DNA of 64,000 nucleotides from Amycolatopsis balhimycina FH 1894 (GCF_000384295.1 NZ_KB913037.1:3706649-3770648), one strand, 5' to 3'. Shown: positions 10,372 through 17,947, numbered from the stretch's first letter. The notes: generated by a model from the letters alone, not told the origin. Numbers and translations: made by a program.

Positions 10372-11553
10372 TCAGGCCGTGACGCCGTCCGCTTCAGCGG
10401 CCTTCGCCACCGCGGCCGCGACCTCCGGGGCCACGCGCGGGTCGAGTGGGCTCGGGACGATCCGGTCCGGGCCCAGGTCGTCCAGCGCCACCGAAACGAT
10501 CGCCTCGGCGGCCGCCAGCTTCATGTTCTCCGTGATCGCCCGCGCGCCGGAGTCGAGCGCGCCGCGGAACACGCCGGGGAACGCCAGCACGTTGTTGATC
10601 TGGTTCGGGAAGTCGCTGCGCCCGGTGGCCACGATCGAGGCGTACCGCGCGGCCACGTCCGGGTGAACTTCGGGGTCCGGGTTGGACAGGGCGAAGACGA
10701 TGCCGCCGCCGGCCATCCGGCCCAGCAGGGACTCGTCGATCGTGGCGCCGGACAGGCCGAGGAACACGTCCGCGCCTTCCAGGGCCTCCGCCAGCCCGCC
10801 GCGCAGGCCGGCCTTGTTCGTCGTCGCGGCCAGCCGCGCCTTGACCGGGTTCAGGCCGTCGCGGCCCTCGTGGATGATGCCGCGCGAGTCGAGCACGGTG
10901 ACGTCGCCGATGCCGGCCTCCTGGAGGATCTTCGCGCAGGCCACGCCCGCCGCGCCGGCCCCGGAGACGACGACGCGCTGGTCGGCGATCGCCCGGTCGA
11001 GCACCAGGTTGGCGCCGCGCAGCGCGGCCAGCGTGACGATCGCCGTGCCGTGCTGGTCGTCGTGCATGACCGGGCAGTCCAGCGCCTCCTTGAGCTTGTC
11101 CTCCAGCTCGAAGCACCGCGGCGCGGAGACGTCTTCCAGGTTGACCGCGCCGAACGACGGCCGCAGCCGCACCAGCGTCTCGACGATCTCGTCGACGTCG
11201 GTGGTGTCGAGCACCAGCGGGATCGAGTCGAGCCCGCCGAAGGTCTTGAAGAGGACGGACTTGCCCTCCATGACCGGCAGCGACGCGCTGGCGCCGATGT
11301 CGCCGAGGCCGAGCACCGCCGTCCCGTCGCTCACCACGACGACCAGCCGGTCCGCCCACGTGTAGCGCTTGGCCTTGGCCGCGTCCTCGGCGATCGCGCG
11401 GCTCACCTTCGCCACACCCGGGGTGTAGGCGATCGAAAGGTCACGCGGGCTGGAAATCGGCCGGGTGGCCGCCACCGAGAGCTTGCCGCCCTCGTGCCCG
11501 GTGAAGATCTCTTCGTCGGTGACCGGCGCGACAGTGCCGGTGGGGTCGCTCAT
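10372..11553 (-). CDS. NAD(P)-dependent malic enzyme
   Basis: Oxidatively decarboxylates malate to pyruvate, linking the TCA cycle to pyruvate and reducing power; cytoplasmic. 393 aa, the short bacterial form without a phosphotransacetylase extension. Visible motifs are SIAYTPGVA, VVSDGTAVLGLGDIG, LEDVSAPRCFELE with the metal-binding acidic residues, HDDQHGTAIV, and a Rossmann NAD site VVSGAGAAGVACA. ATG 11553 has AGGAAA about 7 nt upstream and gives the normal N-terminus; the much longer upstream frame is not supported. A 10-bp inverted repeat sits 20 nt upstream. Confidence 0.95.
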   Translation of the reverse strand: MSDPTGTVAPVTDEEIFTGHEGGKLSVAATRPISSPRDLSIAYTPGVAKVSRAIAEDAAKAKRYTWADRLVVVVSDGTAVLGLGDIGASASLPVMEGKSVLFKTFGGLDSIPLVLDTTDVDEIVETLVRLRPSFGAVNLEDVSAPRCFELEDKLKEALDCPVMHDDQHGTAIVTLAALRGANLVLDRAIADQRVVVSGAGAAGVACAKILQEAGIGDVTVLDSRGIIHEGRDGLNPVKARLAATTNKAGLRGGLAEALEGADVFLGLSGATIDESLLGRMAGGGIVFALSNPDPEVHPDVAARYASIVATGRSDFPNQINNVLAFPGVFRGALDSGARAITENMKLAAAEAIVSVALDDLGPDRIVPSPLDPRVAPEVAAAVAKAAEADGVTA

Positions 11554-11573
11554 GGGGTTTCCTGTCGTCGTTT

Positions 11574-11600
11574 CCGTCATTCCTCCAGTGGGAATGACGG
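11574..11600. promoter_or_regulatory. 10-bp inverted repeat in the malic enzyme leader
   Basis: CCGTCATTCC (11574-11583) and GGAATGACGG (11591-11600) are exact inverted copies 7 nt apart, 21 nt upstream of the malic enzyme start. This could be an operator or an mRNA hairpin. The rest of the 384-bp gap to the epimerase gene (11554-11937) shows no convincing gene. Confidence 0.4.
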
Positions 11601-11937
11601 AACTCGCGGATCGAACGTGGGTCACTGGAATTCTCCTGGGCATGCGAGCGGGGGACCACGACAGCGGGAGAAGGCGCACCCTGCTGACGTGGGAACTTCC
11701 TCCGGCACGGCAGCCCAGCGCGGTAGCGCCGGCCTGTCGGCGAGGCGTCACGTCGGCCATCGGGGCCATGGGTCTGGCCGTGGGTCTGGCGATGACCGCG
11801 GACGCGGCGGTTCGTTCATTGTGACAGGTCCGCCCGCGCCCGTGACCCCTCGGTGCGGTTGATGTCACATCCGCGGCGAATTGCGGCAATTCCCAAGACG
11901 TCTGTCCGGTTTTCTTGGCACCCGATATGATGCCGTC

Positions 11938-12543
11938 ATGCAATTCCGCCGGCTGAGCGTCCCGGACGCCTACGAGTTCTCTCCCCGGGCGTTCCCCGAC
12001 GAGCGGGGCCTGTTCGTCGCCCCCTTCCAGGAGACGGCCTTTCGCGAGGCGGTCGGCCACCCGATGCGGCTCGGCCAGACCAACCACAGCGTCTCCCGGC
12101 GCGGCGCCCTCCGCGGCATCCACTTCGCCGACACACCGCCCGGCCAGGGGAAGTACATCTACTGCCCGCGCGGCTCGATGCTCGACATCGTCGTGGATCT
12201 CCGCGTCGGTTCGCCGACGTTCGGCAAGTGGGACGCGCTCCGGCTCGATTCGACCGAGTACCGCGCCATCTACATCGCCGAAGGCCTCGGGCACGGCTTC
12301 ATCGCCCTCGAAGACGACACCGTGATGAGCTACCTCTGCTCCGAGCCGTACACACCATCGGGCGAACACGGGATCAGCCCGCTCGACCCGGCGTTGGACC
12401 TGCCGTGGCCGGCCGGTATCGAGCCGGTCCTCTCGGGCAAGGACCGCACCGCGCCGACGCTCGCCGAAGCGCGCGACAGCGGCCTGCTCCCGCTCTACAG
12501 CGACTGCGTCGCCTACTACGACAAGCTGCGCTCGGCGAACTGA
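11938..12543 (+). CDS. dTDP-4-keto-6-deoxyhexose 3,5-(or 5-)epimerase family protein
   Basis: Cupin-fold sugar nucleotide epimerase of the RmlC family, 201 aa. The motif RGIHF holds the catalytic His, GQGKYIYC the conserved Lys, and GLGHGFIALEDD plus YLCSEPYTP form the rest of the active site. It is closer in style to the antibiotic-sugar epimerases (EvaD type) than to housekeeping RmlC, but this is from recall. No other deoxysugar genes lie nearby, so the pathway it serves is unclear. ATG 11938 is the only ATG in frame near the conserved MQFRRL start; no strong ribosome site is seen. Confidence 0.88.
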   Translation: MQFRRLSVPDAYEFSPRAFPDERGLFVAPFQETAFREAVGHPMRLGQTNHSVSRRGALRGIHFADTPPGQGKYIYCPRGSMLDIVVDLRVGSPTFGKWDALRLDSTEYRAIYIAEGLGHGFIALEDDTVMSYLCSEPYTPSGEHGISPLDPALDLPWPAGIEPVLSGKDRTAPTLAEARDSGLLPLYSDCVAYYDKLRSAN

Positions 12544-12570
12544 CCACCACCGCCCCGGTAACAGAGGCCC

Positions 12571-12602
12571 TTGCGCAGATAGTATGCGCGCATATAGTCT
12601 GC
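12571..12602 (+). promoter_or_regulatory. Promoter with overlapping operator for the SRPBCC-marR operon
   Basis: TTGCGC (12571) and TATAGT (12593) are spaced 16 nt and end 8 nt before ATG 12607, suggesting a leaderless transcript. An imperfect palindrome (12575-12588 / 12589-12602, 11 of 14 positions symmetric, centre TATGCGCGCATA) covers the -10, as expected for autoregulation by the MarR protein encoded downstream. Confidence 0.55.
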
Positions 12603-12606
12603 TCGC

Positions 12607-13082
12607 ATGGCACTTTACGAGTACGAACACAGCGAGCTGTCCACCGCCCCCGCCGCCGCGATCTGGCCGCTCTGGGCCGACACCGGCCGCTGGCCGGAGT
12701 GGGACGCGGGCGTCCGGTCGGTGGTCATCGACGGCCCTTCGCCGTCGGGACCAGCGGCACGATGACGATGGACGGCATGCCGCCGATCCCGTTCACCCTC
12801 ACCGAGGTCACCGAGGGCCGGAGCTTCACCGACGAGACGCGCCTGCCCGACGCGTACCTGCGGTTCGAGCACGTCCTGACCGACGTCGACGGCGGCACGC
12901 GGATCACCTACCGCGTCACCATCGACGGCCCGGAGGGCTTCGGCCCGCAGGTCACTTCGGACACTCCCGACGCCATGCGCGCGCTGGCCAGGCTTGCCGA
13001 GGCAGCTCTTACGGGGGCCCGGGTGGCGGAGCCCCCGGCCCGGGGCGAGGCCCCGGATGTCACAGCAAGCTCGCGAGTATGA
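12607..13082 (+). pseudogene. SRPBCC-family protein gene with a one-base frameshift
   Basis: The first frame encodes MALYEYEHSELSTAPAA with the WPLWADTGRWPEWD motif of polyketide-cyclase/SRPBCC proteins and stops at 12761-12763. The family signature then resumes in the next frame as AVGTSGTMTMDGMPPIPF and runs to 13082. The break falls at a CCC run (12735-12737); one extra C would restore a single chain of about 159 aa. Either the gene is inactivated or the assembly has a homopolymer error. The last 25 residues come from a GC-rich repeat (13008-13066), and the stop overlaps the marR start as ATGA, so coupling is kept only if the downstream frame is translated. Confidence 0.8.
13008..13066 (-). 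repeat. 59-bp GC-rich dispersed element, copy B
   Basis: Its reverse complement matches 17041-17099 at 54 of 59 positions. It forms the 3' end of the SRPBCC reading frame, adding a tail (ARVAEPPARGEAPDVTA) unlike the family, and stops 13 nt before the marR start. Confidence 0.8.
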
Positions 13083-13513
13083 CCGCTCCGGAGTCCCGCC
13101 TGCCCGGCCCCGAGCGCAGCCCCGGCTTCCTGCTGTGGCGCGTGACGCTGGCCTGGCAGCGGGCGATGCGGGCCGCGCTGGCCCCGCACGACCTCACGCA
13201 CGTCCAGTTCGTGCTGCTGACGACGACGTGGTGGCTCACCCGCTCGGGCGAGCCACCGACCCAGCGGCAGCTCGCCGACCAGGCCGGCACCGACACGATG
13301 ATGACCAGCCAGGTGGTCCGCAAGCTCGCCGGCCGCGGCCTGCTGGCTCGCGCCGACGACCCGGCCGACGCCCGCGCGAAGCGGCTGGAGGTCACCCCCG
13401 CCGGCTTGGAGCTGGTCGCGAAGGCACTGAAGGACGTCGAAGCCGCCGATGCCGAGTTCTTCTCGGCCACCGACAGCGGCTTCGCCGACTCACTGGCCCG
13501 GCTCGCCCCCTGA
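13079..13513 (+). CDS. MarR-family transcriptional regulator
   Basis: Winged-helix DNA-binding repressor, 144 aa. The helix-turn-helix is in PTQRQLADQAGTDTMMTSQVVRKL (two pieces, about residues 60-83), followed by the wing DDPADARAKRLEVTPAG. ATG 13079 overlaps the stop of the preceding frame as ATGA, so it should be translated with the SRPBCC gene. Probable target: the palindrome at 12575-12602 upstream of its own operon. The ligand is unknown. If the frameshift in the first gene is real, coupled translation of this regulator may fall. Confidence 0.9.
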   Translation: MTAPESRLPGPERSPGFLLWRVTLAWQRAMRAALAPHDLTHVQFVLLTTTWWLTRSGEPPTQRQLADQAGTDTMMTSQVVRKLAGRGLLARADDPADARAKRLEVTPAGLELVAKALKDVEAADAEFFSATDSGFADSLARLAP

Positions 13514-13583
13514 CGAAATCTCGGGTCTCCCCTGGGTGCGATCCCGGATGTCCCGGCGTCGCGGCGCGAGCAGGCTCACCGCC

Positions 13584-14252
13584 ATGAAACTTCTCGCACT
13601 GGGGGCGGCCGCGGTCGCTATGGCCGCGCTGACGCTGACGCCCGCGACCGCGTCCGCCGACGAACTCCCGGCGTTCGACTTCAGCGACTGCCCGGCACCG
13701 CCGTCGAACGCGGACCCGGGCACGTGGCGCTGCGAATCCTTTGTATCCCAAGGAAAACTGACGATCGGCGACGAGGAGATCCCGCTCGGCGAGATGCGGC
13801 TGGCGTTCAGCGAAGGCCGCGTCAACGGCCAGTACGCGCAGGTGTTCGGCGCACTGCGGCACACGCCGGTGCGCGTGCCCGGCTTGGCCGGAACGACGAT
13901 CCAGCTGCGCTACGGCGGCTATTCGGACTTCCAGGGCAACGACGTGCGGCGTGGCGAGCTCGACGTCTACGCGGTACTGAGGCATCCGTTGCTGCGCAAG
14001 GAATGCAGCATCGGCACGGCGGCGGCACCGCTGCACACCGTCGTCCACGACGACCCGGCGCTGCCGCCGACAGTGCTCTCCAAGAACCCGCCGACCTTCC
14101 ACTTCGGCGTCGTCGACCCGGACCTGGCGCTGCCGGCCACGCAGGGCTGCGGCCCGCTCGGCAAGCTCGTCGACCGGAAGCTGGGCCTGCCGTCGCCGTC
14201 CGGTCAGAACACGTTCCACCAGACGACGTACGTGCAGTACAAGCCGCTCTAA
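13584..14252 (+). CDS. Secreted protein of unknown function
   Basis: 222 aa with a clear signal peptide (MKLLALGAAAVAMAALTLTP, then ATASA-D cleavage near residue 28). The mature part has a few Cys residues (DFSDCPAPP, GTWRCESF, KECSIG, QGCGPLG) that could form two disulfides. No lipobox, membrane anchor or catalytic motif was recognised. Related secreted proteins are, as far as I recall, found in other Amycolatopsis, but no function is known to me. The start ATG 13584 was chosen because it begins the signal peptide. The stop overlaps the end of the converging hotdog gene by 4 bp. Confidence 0.8.
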   Translation: MKLLALGAAAVAMAALTLTPATASADELPAFDFSDCPAPPSNADPGTWRCESFVSQGKLTIGDEEIPLGEMRLAFSEGRVNGQYAQVFGALRHTPVRVPGLAGTTIQLRYGGYSDFQGNDVRRGELDVYAVLRHPLLRKECSIGTAAAPLHTVVHDDPALPPTVLSKNPPTFHFGVVDPDLALPATQGCGPLGKLVDRKLGLPSPSGQNTFHQTTYVQYKPL

Positions 14253-14722
14253 CGCTTCTTCGGCGTCACCCAGATGGTGATCGTCCCGGTGACCACGGGC
14301 TTGCCATGCGTGTCCGAAATGGTCACCGGGACTTCGAGGCCGAAGCCCTCGTCGCCGAACTCCGGCAGCTCGGGCAGCGCGGCGACCGCACGCAGGCCCG
14401 TCTCGGCCTTCGCGACGTACTGGACGTTCATGCCCTTCGGCAGCCAGCGGTGCGTGGTGGGGACGGTGGCCTCGGCCAGCATGCCCATCGCGATTTCGGC
14501 GAGGTTGCAGGCGGCGATCGCGTGGAACGTCCGGATGTGGTTGTAAACACCCCACCACTTCGGCGCGGTCACCTCGCAGCGGCCCGGACGCAGCTCGCGC
14601 ACCGAGGGCAGCACCGTGCGGAAGTACGGCACGCGCAGGCACATCGCGGCGCTGAACAGCTGTTTTCCGCCCGGCTTCGCGGCCAGCTTGTGCCACAGAG
14701 CGAACGTCGGCGTCGGGGACAT
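14249..14722 (-). CDS. Hotdog-fold protein, DUF4442/PaaI-thioesterase-like
   Basis: 157 aa, predicted hotdog-fold acyl-CoA thioesterase-like protein. The central helix region HIRTFHAIAACNLAEIAMG and the strand VTGTITIWV are typical of the DUF4442 group. No substrate can be assigned. ATG 14722 is followed upstream by GAGGCGCC; a short inverted repeat lies 19 nt upstream. It is divergent from the phosphatase gene at 14806 and ends tail-to-tail with the secreted-protein gene. Confidence 0.82.
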   Translation of the reverse strand: MSPTPTFALWHKLAAKPGGKQLFSAAMCLRVPYFRTVLPSVRELRPGRCEVTAPKWWGVYNHIRTFHAIAACNLAEIAMGMLAEATVPTTHRWLPKGMNVQYVAKAETGLRAVAALPELPEFGDEGFGLEVPVTISDTHGKPVVTGTITIWVTPKKR

Positions 14723-14740
14723 GGGCGCCTCCTCGAACTA

Positions 14741-14758
14741 AGCTACCGTTCAGTAGCT
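14741..14758. promoter_or_regulatory. Inverted repeat between divergent genes, candidate operator
   Basis: AGCTAC (14741-14746) and GTAGCT (14753-14758) are exact inverted copies with a 6-nt spacer, centred in the 83-bp gap between the divergent hotdog and phosphatase genes. TetR-type sites often look like this; no regulator gene is adjacent. Confidence 0.4.
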
Positions 14759-14805
14759 AAGCAGACGCCCAGCCGCGAGGCAAACCGCCGGATATATTCG
14801 CCCGT

Positions 14806-15396
14806 GTGGCGAACCGTCTCTTCCTCCTCCGGCACGGCCAGACCGAATGGTCGGTGAACGGACGGCACACCGGCCGCACCGACATCCCGCTGACCCCGGC
14901 CGGGGAAGGCCAGGCGCTGGCCGCGGGCGGCACGCTCAGGAGCCTGGTCGGCGGGCCGTCGCTGGTGGTGTCGAGCCCCCGCGCACGGGCACTGCGCACG
15001 GCCGCGCTGGCCGGCCTGCGCGTCGACGAAGTCACCGAGGACCTCGCCGAATGGGACTACGGCGACTACGAGGGCATCACCACGCCGCAGATCCGGGAAA
15101 CCGTGCCCGGCTGGACGGTCTGGACCCACCCGATCCCCGGCGGCGAAAGCGCTTCGGACGTCTCCGCGCGTGCGGACCGGGTGCTGGACCGCGCCCGCCG
15201 CGACATCGACGCCGGAGACGTGATCCTGGTGGGGCACGGGCACTTCAGCCGCGTGCTGGTGGCGCGCTGGCTCGGCCTGCCCGCCACCTCGGGTGTCCAC
15301 TTCGGACTGGACGCGGCCGGCATCGCGGTGCTCGGCGACGAGCGCGGCGAACCCCAGATCGAACACCTCAACCTGCCGCCGGCTCTGGAGGACTGA
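14806..15396 (+). CDS. Histidine phosphatase superfamily acid phosphatase (Rv3214/Gpm2-like)
   Basis: 196 aa. The catalytic RHG motif is in FLLRHGQTEW with phospho-His in R-H-G; the second catalytic His is in VGHGHFSRV. The Gpm2 name in mycobacteria implies a mutase, but as I recall the Rv3214 product was shown to be a broad phosphatase. The protein is shorter than true dPGMs, which fits. GTG 14806 begins MANRLFLLRHGQ and no longer form is plausible. The GNAT gene starts 1 nt after its stop, so the two are co-transcribed, as are their mycobacterial counterparts apart from an interposed entC. Confidence 0.9.
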   Translation: MANRLFLLRHGQTEWSVNGRHTGRTDIPLTPAGEGQALAAGGTLRSLVGGPSLVVSSPRARALRTAALAGLRVDEVTEDLAEWDYGDYEGITTPQIRETVPGWTVWTHPIPGGESASDVSARADRVLDRARRDIDAGDVILVGHGHFSRVLVARWLGLPATSGVHFGLDAAGIAVLGDERGEPQIEHLNLPPALED

Positions 15397-15397
15397 C

Positions 15398-15880
15398 GTG
15401 CCCGACGACCGCATCCGCCGCATCCGCCCCGACGACGTCGAGGCCGCCGTCGGGCTGGCGTACGCCCTCGCCGACTACGAGCGGGCGCCCGGCGAGTGCC
15501 ACCTGACGGCGCCGCAGCTGCGCGACGCCCTGTTCGGCGAGAACCCCAAGCTGTTCGGGCACGTGGCCGAAGTGGACGGCGAGATCGTCGGCTTCGCGGT
15601 CTGGTTCCTCAACTTTTCGACCTGGCGCGGGGTGCACGGGATCTACCTGGAGGACCTGTTCGTCCTCCCCGCCCAACGCGGTTCCGGGCTGGGCAAGGCC
15701 CTGCTCGCGGCCCTCGCGGCCGAGTGCGTCGCGAACGGCTACGCGCGCCTCGAGTGGTCGGTGCTGGACTGGAACCCGGCCACGGAGTTCTACAAGGCCC
15801 TCGGCGCGGTCGCGATGGACGAGTGGACCGTCAACCGCCTCACCGACGAACCCCTGCGAGCCCTCGCCGCCCAGGCGTAA
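15398..15880 (+). CDS. GNAT N-acetyltransferase, diamine-acetyltransferase-like
   Basis: 160 aa. The pattern FLNFSTWRGVHGIYLEDLFV followed by the acetyl-CoA loop QRGSGLGKALL is the signature of spermidine/spermine (SAT-like) acetyltransferases. The catalytic region WNPATEFYKALGA also fits. Its substrate may be a polyamine or thialysine-type amine, but this is unproven. GTG 15398 directly follows the phosphatase stop (TGA CGTG), indicating an operon. The gene ends at a repeat array that separates it from a converging membrane-protein gene. Confidence 0.87.
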   Translation: MPDDRIRRIRPDDVEAAVGLAYALADYERAPGECHLTAPQLRDALFGENPKLFGHVAEVDGEIVGFAVWFLNFSTWRGVHGIYLEDLFVLPAQRGSGLGKALLAALAAECVANGYARLEWSVLDWNPATEFYKALGAVAMDEWTVNRLTDEPLRALAAQA

Positions 15881-15882
15881 CC

Positions 15883-15977
15883 CACGTGATCAGAACCGTA
15901 ACTCGCGTGATTGAAGCCGGATCTCGCGAGTTACGGCCCCGATCACGCGAGTTACGGGCCTGATCACGCGAGTTACG
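15883..15977. repeat. Inverted array of ATCACGCGAGTTACG-type units, cluster 1
   Basis: One unit in reverse (CGTAACTCGCGTGAT, 15898-15912) faces two forward units (ATCACGCGAGTTACG at 15942-15956 and 15963-15977), with a partial unit at 15924-15935. It fills the 100-bp gap between two converging genes and could fold into long hairpins, so it may end transcription from both sides. Confidence 0.75.
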
Positions 15978-15980
15978 GGT

Positions 15981-16451
15981 TCAGTCCTCGTCGTGGCCTT
16001 CGCGCTCGGCGCGGCGGCCGGCGAGGCCGCCGCGTTCGGCGGCCTCCGTCTCGGATTCGCCTTCGCGCAGGTCCAGTGCCCAGGCCCGCGACGGGCGGCG
16101 GAACAGCAGCACCAGCGCGGCGATGCCGAACAGCGCGACCGGCACGCCCCACGCCGGCAGGCCCGACGGGCCGAGCAGGTACCAGCCGAGCCCGATCACG
16201 ATCAGCGCGATCACCACTCCGGGCGAGCGCGCCCAGGTCTGGCCGAGGACCAGCCCGGCCGACGCGGCCAGGAACGCCAGCGCCACCACGATGAACGTGC
16301 CCGACTCGGCGAAGACGTTGTTGCCCGGCTGAGCCGGCGAACGCAGGCCGTTCACCAGCACGATCACCCCGAACACCAGCAGGGCGAGCGACGGCACCGC
16401 GGTGACGACGCCGGCCAGCCGGACCTCACGGGGAGCGGGCGAGAGCTTCAC
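15981..16451 (-). CDS. Four-helix integral membrane protein (Rv3217c-like)
   Basis: 156 aa with four hydrophobic helices (VVTAVPSLALLVFGVIVLV; TFIVVALAFLAASAGLVLG; GVVIALIVIGLGWYLLG; GVPVALFGIAALVLLF) and a charged C-terminal tail rich in Arg and Glu. Function unknown; its position next to the DAG kinase-like and whiB1 genes matches Rv3217c in M. tuberculosis. GTG 16451 was chosen over an upstream ATG because GGAAGG precedes it by 8 nt and the alternative adds a Cys/Arg-rich stretch before the helices. Confidence 0.82.
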   Translation of the reverse strand: MKLSPAPREVRLAGVVTAVPSLALLVFGVIVLVNGLRSPAQPGNNVFAESGTFIVVALAFLAASAGLVLGQTWARSPGVVIALIVIGLGWYLLGPSGLPAWGVPVALFGIAALVLLFRRPSRAWALDLREGESETEAAERGGLAGRRAEREGHDED

Positions 16452-16497
16452 TGCGGCGGCCTTCCGGAGAGCGGGCGGAGGTGCTTTGCGGGTGCAC

Positions 16498-16536
16498 AAT
16501 GACTCCCGACAATGACTCCCGACAGTGGCTCCCGAC
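16498..16536. repeat. Three tandem 13-bp repeats
   Basis: AATGACTCCCGAC occurs at 16498 and 16511 and as AGTGGCTCCCGAC at 16524. They lie upstream of the membrane-protein gene. The remaining gap to 16809 (total 358 bp from 16452) holds no supported gene, but a TACTCT -10-like hexamer (16798-16803) ends 6 nt before the ATG at 16810. Confidence 0.8.
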
Positions 16537-16809
16537 GTGGACCCGACCTCGGCGCGTCACCGTGCGTGAGCCAAATCGATCGTATGCCACCCGGTCGGCC
16601 GTTTTCCCGAGACGCCCGGGCAACGAAAATTTCAGGTGTCGTCGATGAGCGGGCGGTCGGCCCGGGTGCACTTGTCACGACGAGCGGACACTCGTGCGCG
16701 AAGGAGGCCGCCCGGCACAGGGTCTCGAAGATGCTGTCCCAGGGTTGCGCCCGTCACCATGCGGCGCCGGGAGGTTCTCGGGCCGCCGGAAGTCACTTAC
16801 TCTGCGGTA

Positions 16810-17796
16810 ATGCGTGCAATCCTCGTCGTGAACCCCCAGGCCACGTCGACCACCGCCGGTGGCCGGGACGTGCTGGCGCACGCGCTCGCCAGCCAGGTCA
16901 AGCTCGACGTGGTCGAGACGGACTACCGCGGCCACGCGATGGCCGTCGCGCGCTCGGCCGCGCGGGACGGGATCGACCTGGTGGTGGCCCACGGCGGCGA
17001 CGGCACGGTCAACGAGGTCGTCAACGGCCTGCTGGCCGACGCTGTAACATCCGGGTCTTCGCCCCGGGCCGGGGGCTCCGCCACCCGGACCCCGGTAAGC
17101 GGCAGTGGCGACCCCGCCGAGATCGGGCGGGTGCCCGCGCTGGGCGTCGTGCCCGGCGGCTCGGCCAACGTCTTCGCGCGCGCCCTCGGCATCTCCGCGG
17201 ACTCCTTCGAGGCCACCCACCAGCTGCTCAACGCGCTGGAGAACGACCGCTCACGCCGGGTGGGGCTCGGCCTGGCCGACGGGCACTGGTTCACCTTCAA
17301 CTCCGGCCTCGGCTGGGACGCCGACGTCGTCGGCCGGGTGGCCAAGCGCCGCGGCAAGCAGACCACCGCCGGCCTCTACATGCGGGCCGCTGTCCGCTCC
17401 TACTTCCGGCCGCCGCTGGGCAGGCCGGCCCTGACTATCCGCATCCCGGGCGAGGACCCGATCGAGGCGTTGACCGCTTTCGTGTCGAACACCGATCCGT
17501 GGAGCTACCTGGGCGAGCGTGCGATCCACCTCAACCCGGGTTGCTCGTTCGAGTCGGGATTGGGTTTGTTCGCGCTGAGCGGTCTGGGGTTGCCGACCGT
17601 GTTCAAGCATGTACGCCAAGCTTTGGCTACGAAGAGCAACCAGCGCGGGCGACGTCTCGTGCGTCACGATGACCTGCCGGTGATCCGCATTGACGCAGCT
17701 GAACCGGTAAACTTCCAGGTGGACGGCGACCTCGTCGGCCAGCGGACCAGGGTGGAATTCTTCAGCGTCCCGGATGCACTCACGGTAATCGTGTGA
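16810..17796 (+). CDS. Diacylglycerol kinase-family lipid kinase (Rv3218-like) with an in-frame repeat insertion
   Basis: Predicted lipid kinase of the DAG kinase catalytic family, 328 aa. The nucleotide-binding signature is VAHGGDGTVNEVVNGLL (about residues 58-74), and PALGVVPGGSANVFARALGI follows after an unusual insert. Homologues of about 305-310 aa join these two motifs with a short loop; here 17041-17099 adds about 20 residues (SGSSPRAGGSATRTPV core) contributed by a dispersed repeat. The rest is standard, with VDGDLVG near the C-terminus. ATG 16810 gives the usual MRAILVVNPQA start and lies 6 nt after a -10-like TACTCT, so the mRNA may be leaderless. Confidence 0.9.
   Translation: MRAILVVNPQATSTTAGGRDVLAHALASQVKLDVVETDYRGHAMAVARSAARDGIDLVVAHGGDGTVNEVVNGLLADAVTSGSSPRAGGSATRTPVSGSGDPAEIGRVPALGVVPGGSANVFARALGISADSFEATHQLLNALENDRSRRVGLGLADGHWFTFNSGLGWDADVVGRVAKRRGKQTTAGLYMRAAVRSYFRPPLGRPALTIRIPGEDPIEALTAFVSNTDPWSYLGERAIHLNPGCSFESGLGLFALSGLGLPTVFKHVRQALATKSNQRGRRLVRHDDLPVIRIDAAEPVNFQVDGDLVGQRTRVEFFSVPDALTVIV
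17041..17099 (+). repeat. 59-bp GC-rich dispersed element, copy A, inside a coding sequence
   Basis: Matches the reverse complement of 13008-13066 at 54 of 59 positions. It contains GGGCCGGGGGCTCCGCC and keeps the kinase frame open, encoding Ala-Val-Thr-Ser-Gly then SPRAGGSATRTPV in a surface loop. Confidence 0.8.
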
Positions 17797-17931
17797 CGAC
17801 CAGACTGCTGATCGCCTGCGGCAAAGTAGCAGGTGCCGTTCGTCGACGGAGAAGCTCCGCTCAGCGCATCAGCCTTCCCTTCGGACGGTCGTCTCGGAGA
17901 GAAACCGCAGGTCAGAGGGGTCGCTCGGCCG

Positions 17932-17947
17932 GGTGACCTGACTCACC
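17932..17947. promoter_or_regulatory. CRP-like site upstream of whiB1
   Basis: GGTGA (17932-17936) and TCACC (17943-17947) flank a 6-nt spacer, the GTGA-N6-TCAC core of CRP/GlxR sites, 124 nt upstream of the whiB1 start. In M. tuberculosis whiB1 is controlled by the cAMP receptor protein, so the position is meaningful; occupancy here is inferred. Confidence 0.45.

Noticed and set aside
11465..11824. 119-codon plus-strand frame over the malic enzyme start
   Set aside because: Its first part is antisense to malic enzyme and the rest has no ribosome site or family match.
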